Source: Verrucomicrobiaceae bacterium (GTDB lineage: Bacteria; Verrucomicrobiota; Verrucomicrobiia; Verrucomicrobiales; Verrucomicrobiaceae). From it: a stretch of 62,775 nucleotides of DNA. The translations under genes and the position numbers were made by a program. The stretch spans positions 1-62,775 of the forward strand of contig JAIXYN010000050.1 of assembly GCA_027490195.1 (NCBI GenBank), given 5' to 3'. The notes under the pieces are model-generated. The model made no database searches, was not told the origin of the DNA, and saw nothing but the letters and a program-made list of their open reading frames with translations. Position 1 is the first letter of the stretch, and the number at the start of each line of letters is the position of its first letter. Below are positions 15,508 through 24,786 of this stretch, piece after piece.

Positions 15508-16719
15508 ATGCAATCCTCCCTCAAGATCAAGCTCTCACTCTTCATGTTCCTCCAGTACTTCATCTGGAGCAGTTGGTACATGACGCTGGGCAGTTACCTA
15601 GGCACTCTGGGCTTCACCGGCACCGAGATCGGAGCCACCTATGGTGCGTTTGCATGGGGCGCGATCCTTTCGCCCTTCATCGTTGGGTTGATCGCCGACC
15701 GCTTCTTTGCTTCGGAGAAAATCATCGCCGTGCTCGGCATCGCCGGCGGACTGGTGATGTTCTACATCCCACAGTTGAAGACGTTTGGCAGCGTCTATCC
15801 CACGCTCATCCTCTACTGCACGCTTTATGCGCCTACCCTGGCCCTGGGCAATTCCATCTCCATGACTCATCTGGCAGACGCGAAGAAGGACTTCCCCTTC
15901 GTGAAGATCTTCTCCGCCGTGGGCTGGATCGCCGGGGGCGTGGTGCTCAGCCAGTTGAAGGGCGAGCAGTCAGCACTGCAATACTACCTCGCCGGCGGCA
16001 CCTCGCTGGTCTTTGGCCTGTTTGCCCTGACGCTGCCGCACACACCGCCGAGGAAGAAAGGCCAGAACGTGCCCCTCAGTGAAGTCCTCGGTCTCGATGC
16101 GCTGGCGCTGCTCAAGAAGCCCACCTTTGCCATCTTCATCCTGTGCATGTTCCTCATCTGCATCCCGCTGTACTTCTACTTCGTGAACATGGGCACCTAC
16201 CTCACGCAGTTGAAGTGGGCGGACATGGCGCAGAAGATGACACTGGCCCAGGTCTCCGACATCGTCTTCCTGCTGCTGCTGCCGCTGATGCTCAAAAAGC
16301 TCGGCTACAAGACGACCATCTTCCTCGGCATCCTGTCCTGGGCCGTGCGCTACTTCATGCTCAGCGCCAGTGCGGCCAGCAGCGGCACCGTGCTCATCTT
16401 CGGGGCCATCCTGCTGCACGGCGTCTGCTACGACTTCCTCTTCATCGCCGGGCAGCTTTATGTGGACAGTGAAGCCAATGAACGCACCCGTGGAGCCGCG
16501 CAGGGCCTCATAGCCATCATCCTCTGGGGTTTTGGCTCGCTCGTCGGCACCTACCTCGCCGGCTACTTCATGGATCAGCACAAACTAGCCACGCCGAAAG
16601 GAGCCATCACCCACGACTGGTCCGCCATCTGGGCCACGCCCGCATGGATCGCCGTGACAGTGCTGGTGGTGTTCGTGATCTTCTTCCGCGAGCCGAGGAA
16701 ATCGACTGAAGGAGCATGA
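15508..16719 (+). CDS. MFS permease of the nucleoside:H+ symporter type
   Basis: The 403-residue protein has about twelve membrane spans and opens MQSSLKIKLSLFMFLQYFIW, typical of the NupG-like nucleoside:H+ symporter family, with SSWYMTLGSYLGTLGFTGTE-type first loop. GLIADRFFASEK is the family loop between spans 2 and 3. I chose the ATG at 15508 because the frame before it belongs to the end of the preceding gene. It follows the esterase gene closely, so its real cargo may be a sugar or glycoside product rather than nucleosides. Confidence 0.85.
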   Translation: MQSSLKIKLSLFMFLQYFIWSSWYMTLGSYLGTLGFTGTEIGATYGAFAWGAILSPFIVGLIADRFFASEKIIAVLGIAGGLVMFYIPQLKTFGSVYPTLILYCTLYAPTLALGNSISMTHLADAKKDFPFVKIFSAVGWIAGGVVLSQLKGEQSALQYYLAGGTSLVFGLFALTLPHTPPRKKGQNVPLSEVLGLDALALLKKPTFAIFILCMFLICIPLYFYFVNMGTYLTQLKWADMAQKMTLAQVSDIVFLLLLPLMLKKLGYKTTIFLGILSWAVRYFMLSASAASSGTVLIFGAILLHGVCYDFLFIAGQLYVDSEANERTRGAAQGLIAIILWGFGSLVGTYLAGYFMDQHKLATPKGAITHDWSAIWATPAWIAVTVLVVFVIFFREPRKSTEGA

Positions 16720-16737
16720 CGTGACTGGAACGCCCCC

Positions 16738-16937
16738 GGAGCGCGGACTTCAGTCCGCAGCACTCCGCAAACACCCATGCCGCCGCTTCAGCCGGAGACC
16801 TTCAGCATCGTTGCTCCATCAACCTTGTTTTTCACCCAAGCTCCCACAGACAAGCGGATCTTGGACTTGAAGCGAATGACTCATCGTTAAGAATCTGGAG
16901 CTTCGGCGGAGAACAGCGGACTGAAGTTCCGCGCTCC
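16738..16937. repeat. 200-bp element bounded by inverted palindromic arms
   Basis: The left arm (16738-16758) contains the perfect palindrome GCGGACTTCAGTCCGC. The right arm (16916-16937) is its inverted copy with one inserted T. Inner pieces (CCGCCGCTTCAGC and GCTTCGGCGG) are also roughly inverted. There is no gene inside. It looks like a short non-autonomous repeat lying between the permease gene and the tRNA. Confidence 0.65.
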
Positions 16938-16970
16938 AAAGCGCCATTCATGGCGCTGAAACGTTAACCG

Positions 16971-17047
<77 letters not shown>

Positions 17048-17166
17048 ACCTAGGTTTGACGATCTCTCCAGCGGTGCCGCTTTGGGGTGGCTGCCGGTTG
17101 GCGAGAGGACATGCATTTTGCAGCAGAGCCCTTTGATTGCAACGAGATATTCACGGATCGAGGCGT

Positions 17167-17197
17167 AAAAAAACACGGGGAGCCGAAGCTCCCCGTG
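17167..17197 (-). terminator. Rho-independent terminator of the PEP-CTERM gene
   Basis: CACGGGGAGC and GCTCCCCGTG (17174-17197) form a perfect ten-pair stem with loop CGAA. On the minus strand it is followed by a run of seven T (17173-17167). It lies 33 bp after the stop of the minus-strand gene. Confidence 0.9.
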
Positions 17198-17229
17198 CTG
17201 GCAACAACACTGACTGACTTGGCAAAAAA

Positions 17230-19065
17230 TCAAGCGCGACGGCGGCGCAGTGCCACCAGGCCCAATCCAAGAAGGCCGAGCAACGCACGCGAAGGCTCAG
17301 GAACAGCGTGAACACTGATGCCGGACACCGTTACTGCACCATCGCCGGCAGTGAGGCCCTCATAACCAGTGAGCACAAGGGCCGTACCAGTGGGGCTGTC
17401 AGCCGCGGAGATGAAGATCATGTTCTCAGGTGAAACCAAACTATTCGCAGCGAGATTGGTGTAACCCACAAAGTACGGGTTGTTAGGATTGTTGATGTTG
17501 TACATGAGCAGTCCGTTTTGACGTTCCATACCAAGGAAGGCATACATTTCACCGCCGATCTCACCAACGGTGAGCGCTTCGGGCTCTGGCCCCTTGTCGT
17601 CGGAACGGGTGTCAAAATTTGCCGTGCTGCCGCTGTTCATGTTGTGCCGAGTGGGATCAAGACCCGCAAGCAGAGTCTCCAGACTGCCGCTATCCCAAAC
17701 CAATGCACCCGTGTCTGCGTTCCAGATGCTGAAGGAGCGTGTGCCGATCATGATCGCTTCATCGATCTTGCCATCACCTGCGGTGCCACCATTCGCACCG
17801 TTGTCACCGTCGATGCGGGATACATTGAGACGACCAAGCCCCGTTGCATTGTCACGAATGCCTGAGGCCGTTGTGGGAAAAGCGTTCGTGATGTCCAGCA
17901 CGTTGTTCATACTGTTCGCCCCGCCCGTGTCCCCGAGCCGATTCACATCTCCATCATCGCCGCGGGCATCACCTTCATTGGCCGTGATCAGAAAACGGCT
18001 CCCGCCAATGGTGACTGCCTTAACCGTGTCTGGCATCGGCAGGCCTTTGACCGTATCGTTGATGTTCTGGAGCGTGGTACCACCAGGGCCGTCTTGGTCT
18101 GAGGCATCGATGGTCTGCGTGATGGTGCCGAGGCTCTTCACAGATGTCCATTTATTGAGCGTCGTGTCAAAAGTAGCGATAGCGTTGTTCTCCTGCAAGG
18201 TGACGTGGATTTTGTCTCCGATGACCGCCGCGAACTCCGGCTCCATGCCTTTGTAGAAGTCCGCATCATTGAAGACGGCTGCACTGTTAAAATTTGGCGC
18301 CAGCGTGTTGGTGCCGCCAGTGGTGCCGGTAGGAACCGCCGCAATGCTGGAATTGCGGACGCCCTGCAGCGTGACACCGCTGTTGAGATTAGTGCTGGAG
18401 AAGTCGTAGGTTGTGACGGCGCTATTCGTCAGTGCTGCGGCCTGCGTTGTATTGGTGATGCCAGACAGATCAATGATGCTGATGGAGCCGGGGGCATTGC
18501 CAGAGGTTGATGGGTTTGCTACATTCCAATTGAACTCCCCCTCGTTGACCACGATGAGCTTCGAGCCGTCCGGCGAGAAGCTGATGCTGTCAGGATGAAA
18601 GCCCACATCCAGCGTCGCCAACACGCGGCTGCCGCCGGTAAAACCAGCGGTGTAGTCATACAGCACCACTTTTCCGAGGGTGCTGGTATTTGCGGTAGGA
18701 ATCAGCGCCGCAGCACCAAAGCCACGGTTGAGTGTATCTGCTGCTACACTGCTCAGGCCATTCATGCCCGCCGATGTGCCACCGAATACGTTTTTCAAAT
18801 CGATGAAAGCGCGCTCGCTCAGAGCCCCGGTGTTGGAGAGCGTCATGATCTGCACACCAAAGACATCATTCGCGTCCGTGGTGTGGTTCAGGCCGACGGT
18901 GCTCAGCACGGTATTTTCATGCTTGGTGAAAGATAGAATTTCAGAGCCGCCAGCGCGGGCAACATTGCCCTGCTGGTAAGAGTTCAGAAGCGTAAAAGCT
19001 TCCGCGTTCATCGCCATAAGCAGCGATGCTAGAGTGAGTGTGAGTGTATGAGTGGCGCGTTTCAT
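17230..19065 (-). CDS. Choice-of-anchor I family protein with PEP-CTERM tail
   Basis: The 611-residue protein is exported (signal MKRATHTLTLTLASLLMAMN, cleavage near residue 23). The body is a beta-propeller-like repeat rich in Asn, Gly and Thr, with ISFSPDGSKLIVVNEGEF, TANEGDARGDDGD and DDKGPEPEALTVGEIGG, as in choice-of-anchor I domains related to alkaline-phosphatase-like proteins. It ends VPEPS, a hydrophobic helix and RRRRA, the PEP-CTERM sorting signal handled by an exosortase. Repeated acidic Gly-Asp loops could bind calcium. The exosortase is not in the window. A terminator follows the gene, so it is probably monocistronic. Confidence 0.88.
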   Translation of the reverse strand: MKRATHTLTLTLASLLMAMNAEAFTLLNSYQQGNVARAGGSEILSFTKHENTVLSTVGLNHTTDANDVFGVQIMTLSNTGALSERAFIDLKNVFGGTSAGMNGLSSVAADTLNRGFGAAALIPTANTSTLGKVVLYDYTAGFTGGSRVLATLDVGFHPDSISFSPDGSKLIVVNEGEFNWNVANPSTSGNAPGSISIIDLSGITNTTQAAALTNSAVTTYDFSSTNLNSGVTLQGVRNSSIAAVPTGTTGGTNTLAPNFNSAAVFNDADFYKGMEPEFAAVIGDKIHVTLQENNAIATFDTTLNKWTSVKSLGTITQTIDASDQDGPGGTTLQNINDTVKGLPMPDTVKAVTIGGSRFLITANEGDARGDDGDVNRLGDTGGANSMNNVLDITNAFPTTASGIRDNATGLGRLNVSRIDGDNGANGGTAGDGKIDEAIMIGTRSFSIWNADTGALVWDSGSLETLLAGLDPTRHNMNSGSTANFDTRSDDKGPEPEALTVGEIGGEMYAFLGMERQNGLLMYNINNPNNPYFVGYTNLAANSLVSPENMIFISAADSPTGTALVLTGYEGLTAGDGAVTVSGISVHAVPEPSRALLGLLGLGLVALRRRRA

Positions 19066-19215
19066 GTCGGGAGTGTTGAATCAGCTGACTTTCCGCTTTC
19101 AACTAAAGATCATCCGTTGTCGAAACGGCTTGGGTGACTTTTTTGCCATGTGGCAAATTCGACACCTTGGCGTGTTTGAAGCATCGAATTCATTGGCCGT
19201 AAGAGCACTGTCCTT

Positions 19216-20178
19216 ATGACTGCACCCGCGCCTATCTCCACGTTGCCCCTTCGCCGCCGCCGTCATTCGCGCTGGCCGGTGATTGTGACGCTGCTGATTG
19301 CGCTGGGCACGGTGGCTTTAGTGACTAAGGTGATTCAAAGTCGTCCTCAGCCAACACCAGCGCCCGTTGCTGAACTGGTGCGACCGCCGAAAGTCGTTGC
19401 GCCACCTGCCAAACCCAAGCTGCCAGCGAACAACCTCTCCAGCACGCTTCTCGCCAACAAGAATAAGGCTCCGCTGCCCAAACCGGTGGCGCAGAAGATC
19501 CCGGCACTCAAAGCCATGCCAGCAAGCGAGGTGAGCGCGGTGTTTAACCAGGCGACCAGCGTGTTGCGGCAGTACTTTCAATCACCGAGTGATGAAACAT
19601 TGCACAAACTGGTGCGCCATCCGGAAGAAACCATGCCGCGTCACCGCGAGTGGGCACGAACCCGGCGCATCGTGCCTGCGGTGCCCTTGCAGATCGGCCC
19701 GCAATTCGGCGTCAGTGGCAGCATGCTGCTAACCGGCGTCAAACTCAACGACGGTAGCCTGAGGATGGCGGCCTTGGAAAAAACGAACCAAGGCTATCAG
19801 CTCGACTGGGAAAGCTTCAGTGCTTGGGGGGAATCGCGTTTTGTTGATCTTGCCCAGTTGCAGCCCGGCAAAACCGTACTCATGCGCGTCACCATCAAGC
19901 CTTCCAGTGCCACGCCACCCGCATCTGCCGCAGGCGGGGCATCGTTCACCATCTCGCACCCGGATGAACGCACCACACTGGCCGCCTATGCTACGGCTGA
20001 AACTCTGGAACGCACTCCGGCTGGCCGAAGTCTGGCCAAGGCCAGTGGCGGCATGTTCACATTGCGGCTAGCAGTGAATGCGGAGGATGTGAAAAGCGGC
20101 TTGGCGCGCATCCATGAAGTGGTTGCCACTGGCTGGCTCCCTGACCTGGAGAAAGAAGCGGCTTTGGTCAAGGAATGA
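19216..20178 (+). CDS. Membrane-anchored hypothetical protein, LDWES family
   Basis: The 320-residue protein has a basic N-terminus (LRRRRHSRWP), one membrane span at about 20-38, a Pro/Ala/Lys-rich linker to about 95, and a periplasmic domain. Conserved points include VLRQYFQSPSDETLHKLV, LDWESFSAWGE, VLMRV and a final FTLRLAV block. The protein encoded at 34400-35485 has the same architecture with LLLDWESWVAWSEKTW and VRLAF, so I treat the two as paralogues of an undescribed verrucomicrobial family. The ABC importer genes begin 54 bp downstream, but a link is unproven. Confidence 0.7.
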   Translation: MTAPAPISTLPLRRRRHSRWPVIVTLLIALGTVALVTKVIQSRPQPTPAPVAELVRPPKVVAPPAKPKLPANNLSSTLLANKNKAPLPKPVAQKIPALKAMPASEVSAVFNQATSVLRQYFQSPSDETLHKLVRHPEETMPRHREWARTRRIVPAVPLQIGPQFGVSGSMLLTGVKLNDGSLRMAALEKTNQGYQLDWESFSAWGESRFVDLAQLQPGKTVLMRVTIKPSSATPPASAAGGASFTISHPDERTTLAAYATAETLERTPAGRSLAKASGGMFTLRLAVNAEDVKSGLARIHEVVATGWLPDLEKEAALVKE

Positions 20179-20232
20179 CCGCCGGGCTTGCCATCCAGAC
20201 AGCACTCGAGTAAAACCAGCGGCAATAACCGC

Positions 20233-21312
20233 ATGGTCACCATCACGATTCAGGAACTCACCAAACGATTCAGCGGCAGTGTTGTGCTGAGCAGCGTGAA
20301 CCTGCAGATCGAATCCGGAGAATTGTTCTTCCTACTGGGCCCCAGCGGCTGCGGCAAGACCACCCTGCTCCGCCACATCGCTGGATTCTACACGCCGGAT
20401 GCCGGCAAGATCTGGTTTGATGACGAGGATGTGACGCGCCTGCCGGCGCACAAACGTGGCACGGGCATGATGTTTCAAAGCTATGCGCTGTGGCCGCACC
20501 TGAACGTGGCGCAAAACGTGGCCTTCGGGCTGGAAGAGCGCAAGCGCCCGCGCCGGGAGATCGAGCATCGGGTGTCTGAAGCCCTGGAGCAGGTGAAGCT
20601 GGACGGCCTCGGCAGCCGCAAGATCCAGCAGCTCTCCGGCGGGCAGCAGCAACGCGTGGCCCTGGCGCGCGCTCTGGTGATCCGCCCGAAGTGTCTGCTG
20701 CTGGATGAACCTCTCTCGAATCTCGATGCCAAGCTGCGCCTCGAAATGCGCACGGAGATCCGCCACATCGTTAAGCAGCACGGCCTCACCGCCATCTACG
20801 TGACGCATGACCGGGATGAAGCCCTGAGCATGGCCGACCGCATGGCGATCATGGATGCCGGCAAGCTGATTCAAGTGGGAGCGGCTCCTGAGATCTACCT
20901 CAACCCTGCGACACGCATGGTGGCCGAGTTCATCGGTGAAACAAACTTCGTCGAGGGCCGCACCCTGCGCGAAAGCAGCCGGGCAGGATTCTACGATGTG
21001 GAAACTCCGTTCGGCGTCCTGCGTGGCCGCACCAATGATGCCACCTGGCAGCCTGCCAGCGGCCAGCCGGTGATGATGAGCGTCCGACCCGAGGCGCTGA
21101 CCTTTGGCAGCGTGCTCGATTCCCCGAACCGCATCCTCGGGCGCATCATTGACACAACGTATCTTGGCGCATCGGTGCAGTACCTCATTCAGGTGACTGG
21201 CGGTCCGCAGATCAAAGTTTGCGAGACCAACCCGCAGGACATCCGCCTGCCCGGCGAGGAGGAAGTGCGTGTGATGGCCGCGATGGGTGATGTCGTGATT
21301 CTGCGCAAATGA
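20233..21312 (+). CDS. ABC importer ATPase, Fe3+/polyamine type
   Basis: The 359-residue ATPase starts at the ATG at 20233 (MVTITIQELTKRF). Walker A is GPSGCGKTT (36-44), the signature is LSGGQQQR, Walker B is CLLLDEPLSNLDA, and the H-loop is VTHDRDEA. A C-terminal TOBE-like regulatory domain follows (VRPEALTFG). This is the FbpC/PotA/MalK branch. Its stop overlaps the start of the binding-protein gene by ATGA, so translation is probably coupled. The three genes 20233-24717 form one importer operon. Confidence 0.9.
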   Translation: MVTITIQELTKRFSGSVVLSSVNLQIESGELFFLLGPSGCGKTTLLRHIAGFYTPDAGKIWFDDEDVTRLPAHKRGTGMMFQSYALWPHLNVAQNVAFGLEERKRPRREIEHRVSEALEQVKLDGLGSRKIQQLSGGQQQRVALARALVIRPKCLLLDEPLSNLDAKLRLEMRTEIRHIVKQHGLTAIYVTHDRDEALSMADRMAIMDAGKLIQVGAAPEIYLNPATRMVAEFIGETNFVEGRTLRESSRAGFYDVETPFGVLRGRTNDATWQPASGQPVMMSVRPEALTFGSVLDSPNRILGRIIDTTYLGASVQYLIQVTGGPQIKVCETNPQDIRLPGEEEVRVMAAMGDVVILRK

Positions 21313-23006
21313 ACGAGCGTCTCACAACTCTGCTGGAACATCCGCGCACCCAGGCCGTGCTCGCATGGGCGCAGGTGTGGTGCAAAGAACTCGCGGTTTT
21401 CTTCCTGATGCTGGCCACGCTGGCGGGACCCTTTTTGCTGAAGCCCAAGCAAAGCACTGCTCCCGCGCGCTTTGACCGGCGGCTGGTCATCATTTCACCG
21501 CACCATGACCGCATCCGCGAGGAGTTTGGGCATGCCTTTGCCGCGCACTGGAAAAGGAGAACCGGACAAACCCTGTTCATCGACTGGCGCGTGCCGGGCG
21601 GCACCTCGGAGATTGCCATGCTCATCAAGTCCGAAGCCACGGCGGCGTTTCAAAATTACTGGCAGTCAAAGCTGCACCAGACCTGGTCTCCCGCTGTGGC
21701 GCAGGCCTGCCTGAACTCGAAAGCCGCGCCCGACGATGCCGCGCGCAAAGCTTACCTCGCCTCCAATGTGGGCACTGGCATTGATGTGTTTTTTGGTGGT
21801 GGCGCGTATGACTTTGAGCAGCAGGCCAAAGCGGGCACGCTGGTTGCGGGTGACGGTGAAACAACCGGGCTCAGCGGTCTGGCAAAAAAACACCCCACGT
21901 GGTTCAGTGACGCGGGCATTCCCGAGAAACTCAGTGGAGAACCTTTCCGCGATCCACAGGGCCGCTGGTGCGGCACTTGCCTTTCCAGCAGCGGCATTGT
22001 TTTCAATCGCGATGTGCTGCGCCGCATCGGCATCGCCACCGATCCCGTGGCCTGGGACAACCTGGCCGATCCGCGTTACTACGGGCAGATTGCTCTGAGT
22101 GATCCGGGCAAAAGCGGTTCGGTGACCAAGGCTTTGGAAATGCTCATTCAGCAGCAGATGCAGATCGCGTATGATCGACTCAAAGCGGCGCCGAAATCCA
22201 AGCTCGCTCCAGATCAGCTTGAAGCCCAAGCCGTGGCGGAAGGCTGGAATGAGGGGTTGCGCATGATCCTGCGCATCAGCGCCAATGCACGCTACTTCAC
22301 CGACTTCTCCACCAAGATCCCTCTGGAAGTGGCCAAAGGCGATGCCGCCGCCGGCATGTGCATCGATTTCTATGGTCGTTCTTCCGAAGAGGACGTGCGC
22401 AAGGCCGATGGCACCTCGCGTGTGGGTTTCATTGCGCCACTGGGCGGCACCTCGATCAGTGTGGACCCTATTGGCATGCTGCGTGGCGCGCCCGATCCCG
22501 AGCTGGCCACTGCGTTCATGGAATTCGTGCTTGGCGATGAGGGGCAGAAGCTGTGGAGCTTCCGAGTGGGAGAACCCGGCGGCCCGAAGGCCCATGCGCT
22601 GCGGCGGCTGCCAGTGCGGCACGATTTGTACACACCTGAAAACATCACCCGCATGAGCGACGGAGCCGAGGCCCCCTTTGAAAAAGCCCAAGCCTTCACC
22701 TACCACCCGGATCGTACCGCTGCTGCGTTCAGTGCCATCCGTTTCATCGTCCGAGTGATCTGCGTGGACTCGCACGATGAACTGCATGCCGCATGGAAAA
22801 CCATCATCGACAACGGGATGCCAGAGCGTGCCATCAAGGTACTCGAAGATCTTACCCGTGTGAAGCATGAAGCCGCCACCGGCAACATCGCCCGCATCCT
22901 CGCCGCTCGTGACAAGGTGCAGGAAACACGCCTCGCCCGCGAACTGGGAGACGCATTTCGCAATCAATACATCAAGGCCGGCCGGATGGCGGGGAGAGGC
23001 GAGTAA
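21309..23006 (+). CDS. ABC importer substrate-binding protein, membrane-anchored
   Basis: The 565-residue protein resembles the Fe3+-binding (FbpA/AfuA) group: VIISPHHDRIREEFG at the start of domain 1, DVFFGGGAYDF, SSSGIVFNRDVL, and GFIAPLGGTSISVDPIGML near the end of the lobe pair. Unlike the usual cleaved form, it begins with about 26 polar residues and then a membrane span (ELAVFFLMLATLAGPFLL) without a clear cleavage site, so I expect it to stay anchored. It is about 200 residues longer than a typical FbpA, with an extra C-terminal helical region. Iron is the likely cargo, by family only. Confidence 0.8.
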   Translation: MNERLTTLLEHPRTQAVLAWAQVWCKELAVFFLMLATLAGPFLLKPKQSTAPARFDRRLVIISPHHDRIREEFGHAFAAHWKRRTGQTLFIDWRVPGGTSEIAMLIKSEATAAFQNYWQSKLHQTWSPAVAQACLNSKAAPDDAARKAYLASNVGTGIDVFFGGGAYDFEQQAKAGTLVAGDGETTGLSGLAKKHPTWFSDAGIPEKLSGEPFRDPQGRWCGTCLSSSGIVFNRDVLRRIGIATDPVAWDNLADPRYYGQIALSDPGKSGSVTKALEMLIQQQMQIAYDRLKAAPKSKLAPDQLEAQAVAEGWNEGLRMILRISANARYFTDFSTKIPLEVAKGDAAAGMCIDFYGRSSEEDVRKADGTSRVGFIAPLGGTSISVDPIGMLRGAPDPELATAFMEFVLGDEGQKLWSFRVGEPGGPKAHALRRLPVRHDLYTPENITRMSDGAEAPFEKAQAFTYHPDRTAAAFSAIRFIVRVICVDSHDELHAAWKTIIDNGMPERAIKVLEDLTRVKHEAATGNIARILAARDKVQETRLARELGDAFRNQYIKAGRMAGRGE

Positions 23007-23022
23007 CCCATTTAATAACCCC

Positions 23023-24717
23023 ATGTCGAAAACTCTCTCGCTGCTGATCTTTCTGGGGATGACCGCGTTCTTCGCGTGCTTCTTTGCCTACCCAATCTGG
23101 GCGGCGCTGGAGTCGGCATTTCGCGGGCCGGATCATCAGTTCACGCTGGAGTATGTGTCCGAGGTTTTTCTCAATGAGCTGTATCGCGATGGGCTGTGGA
23201 ACTCCTTCATCATCGCGGTGTGGACCACGCTGGGAGCGCTGTGCCTGGCGCTGCCGCTGGCAGTGTGCTACGTGCGCTTTGCCTTTCCGGGCAGGGCGCT
23301 GATGAACTCGCTGGTGCTGATACCGATGATTCTGCCACCGTTTGTGGGAGCGATCGGCATCAAGGCGATGCTGGGGCAGGCGGGTGCATTGAACAGCCTG
23401 CTCATCTATCTCGGTATGATGGATGCGATGCATCCAACGGACTGGCTGGGGCAGCATCGCATGCTGGGCATCATCATCATGGAGGTGCTGCACTTGTATC
23501 CGATCATTTACCTCAATGCGGCAGCCGCACTCTCGAACCTGGATCCGGCGCTTGAAGAAGCGGCGGCGAACATGGGCTGCAATGCCTGGAGCCGCTTTTG
23601 GCGGGTGACGCTGCCGCTCATCATGCCCGGCATCTTTGCGGGCGGCACCATTGTGTTTGTTTGGTCCTTCACCGAGATGGGGGTGCCCCTGCTGTTTGAC
23701 TACGACCGCGTCACAGCGGTGCAGATTTTCCGCAGCATCAATGACCTGAGCGGGAACCCCTTCCCCTACGCCTTGGTGGCTGTGATGCTGGTCTTCAGCA
23801 CGCTGTTTTACCTGACGGGCAAGCTGTTCTTTGGCAGCGCCAATTCCGGTGGCGGCGGACGTGCCACCACGGGCCGCGAAACGATTCCCCTGCCCTCCGG
23901 TCTTGGCTGGGTCTGCACTGCGTTCTTTGCCGGTGTCACCTTCCTGGCCGTGCTGCCGCATCTCGGCGTGGTGCTGCTGTCGGTTTCCAAAGACTGGTAT
24001 GGCACCGTCATTCCGCACGCGTTGACACTGGAGCATTATCGCAATGCTTTGGGGCATGAGCTCACGCTGTCATCCATCGCCAACAGCTTGAAGTATTCCA
24101 CGCTGGCGATGCTCGTGGCGCTCGTCCTCGGCATCGGCGTGGCCTACGTGTCCGTGCGCACTCGCATCTGGGGCCGGCAAATTCTCGATGCCATGGCCAT
24201 GCTGCCGCTGGCCGTGCCCGGCATCGTGCTGGCCTTTGGTTATCTTGCTATGACCCGCGAAGGCCAGCCCTTTCACTGGCTGATGCTCGGCGAGGATCCG
24301 CTGCTGCTGTTGGTGATCGCGTATGCGGTACGCCGACTGCCCTACGTGGTGCGGTCTGCTGCGGCAGGTTTCCAGCAAGTCAGCCCCACACTGGAAGAGG
24401 CCGCACAAAACCTCGGTGCGCGCCCGGAGAAAGCGTTGTGGCGCATCACCCTGCCCCTCGTCGCACCGAATCTCGTGGCGGGTGCCCTGCTCGCCTTCTC
24501 CTTTGCCATGCTGGAAGTGAGCGACTCCATGATTCTCGCGCAGCAGGCCACCTACTTCCCCATCACCAAAGCGATCTACTCCCTCGTGCTCTCACTCGGC
24601 AGCGGACCGAATCTTGCCTCTGCGCTTGGAGTGTGGGCCATGATTTTCCTTGCTGTGACCATCCTCGGTGCTGGAGTGATTTTGGGGAAGAAGCTGGGGG
24701 CTTTGTTTCGGGGGTAA
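23023..24717 (+). CDS. ABC importer permease, fused two-domain FbpB type
   Basis: The 564-residue permease starts at the ATG at 23023 (MSKTLSLLIFLGM). It contains two homologous halves of about six spans each. Each half carries the cytoplasmic EAA loop, EEAAANMGC in the first and EEAAQNLGA in the second, both followed by a WR(V/I)TLPL segment that contacts the ATPase. The fused arrangement matches FbpB-type Fe3+ permeases. It follows the binding-protein gene by 16 bp. The end of this gene is followed closely by an unrelated Uma2 gene. Confidence 0.9.
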   Translation: MSKTLSLLIFLGMTAFFACFFAYPIWAALESAFRGPDHQFTLEYVSEVFLNELYRDGLWNSFIIAVWTTLGALCLALPLAVCYVRFAFPGRALMNSLVLIPMILPPFVGAIGIKAMLGQAGALNSLLIYLGMMDAMHPTDWLGQHRMLGIIIMEVLHLYPIIYLNAAAALSNLDPALEEAAANMGCNAWSRFWRVTLPLIMPGIFAGGTIVFVWSFTEMGVPLLFDYDRVTAVQIFRSINDLSGNPFPYALVAVMLVFSTLFYLTGKLFFGSANSGGGGRATTGRETIPLPSGLGWVCTAFFAGVTFLAVLPHLGVVLLSVSKDWYGTVIPHALTLEHYRNALGHELTLSSIANSLKYSTLAMLVALVLGIGVAYVSVRTRIWGRQILDAMAMLPLAVPGIVLAFGYLAMTREGQPFHWLMLGEDPLLLLVIAYAVRRLPYVVRSAAAGFQQVSPTLEEAAQNLGARPEKALWRITLPLVAPNLVAGALLAFSFAMLEVSDSMILAQQATYFPITKAIYSLVLSLGSGPNLASALGVWAMIFLAVTILGAGVILGKKLGALFRG

Positions 24718-24786
24718 AGGATGGTGGAAAAAGGTGATGTTTTCGAAGCAACTTTGCGTTTCAGTGATCGGGTGCAACTTTCCGGC

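Noticed and set aside
21666..23024. A 452-residue open frame on the minus strand
   Set aside because: It is antisense to the ABC binding-protein gene and shows no family features.
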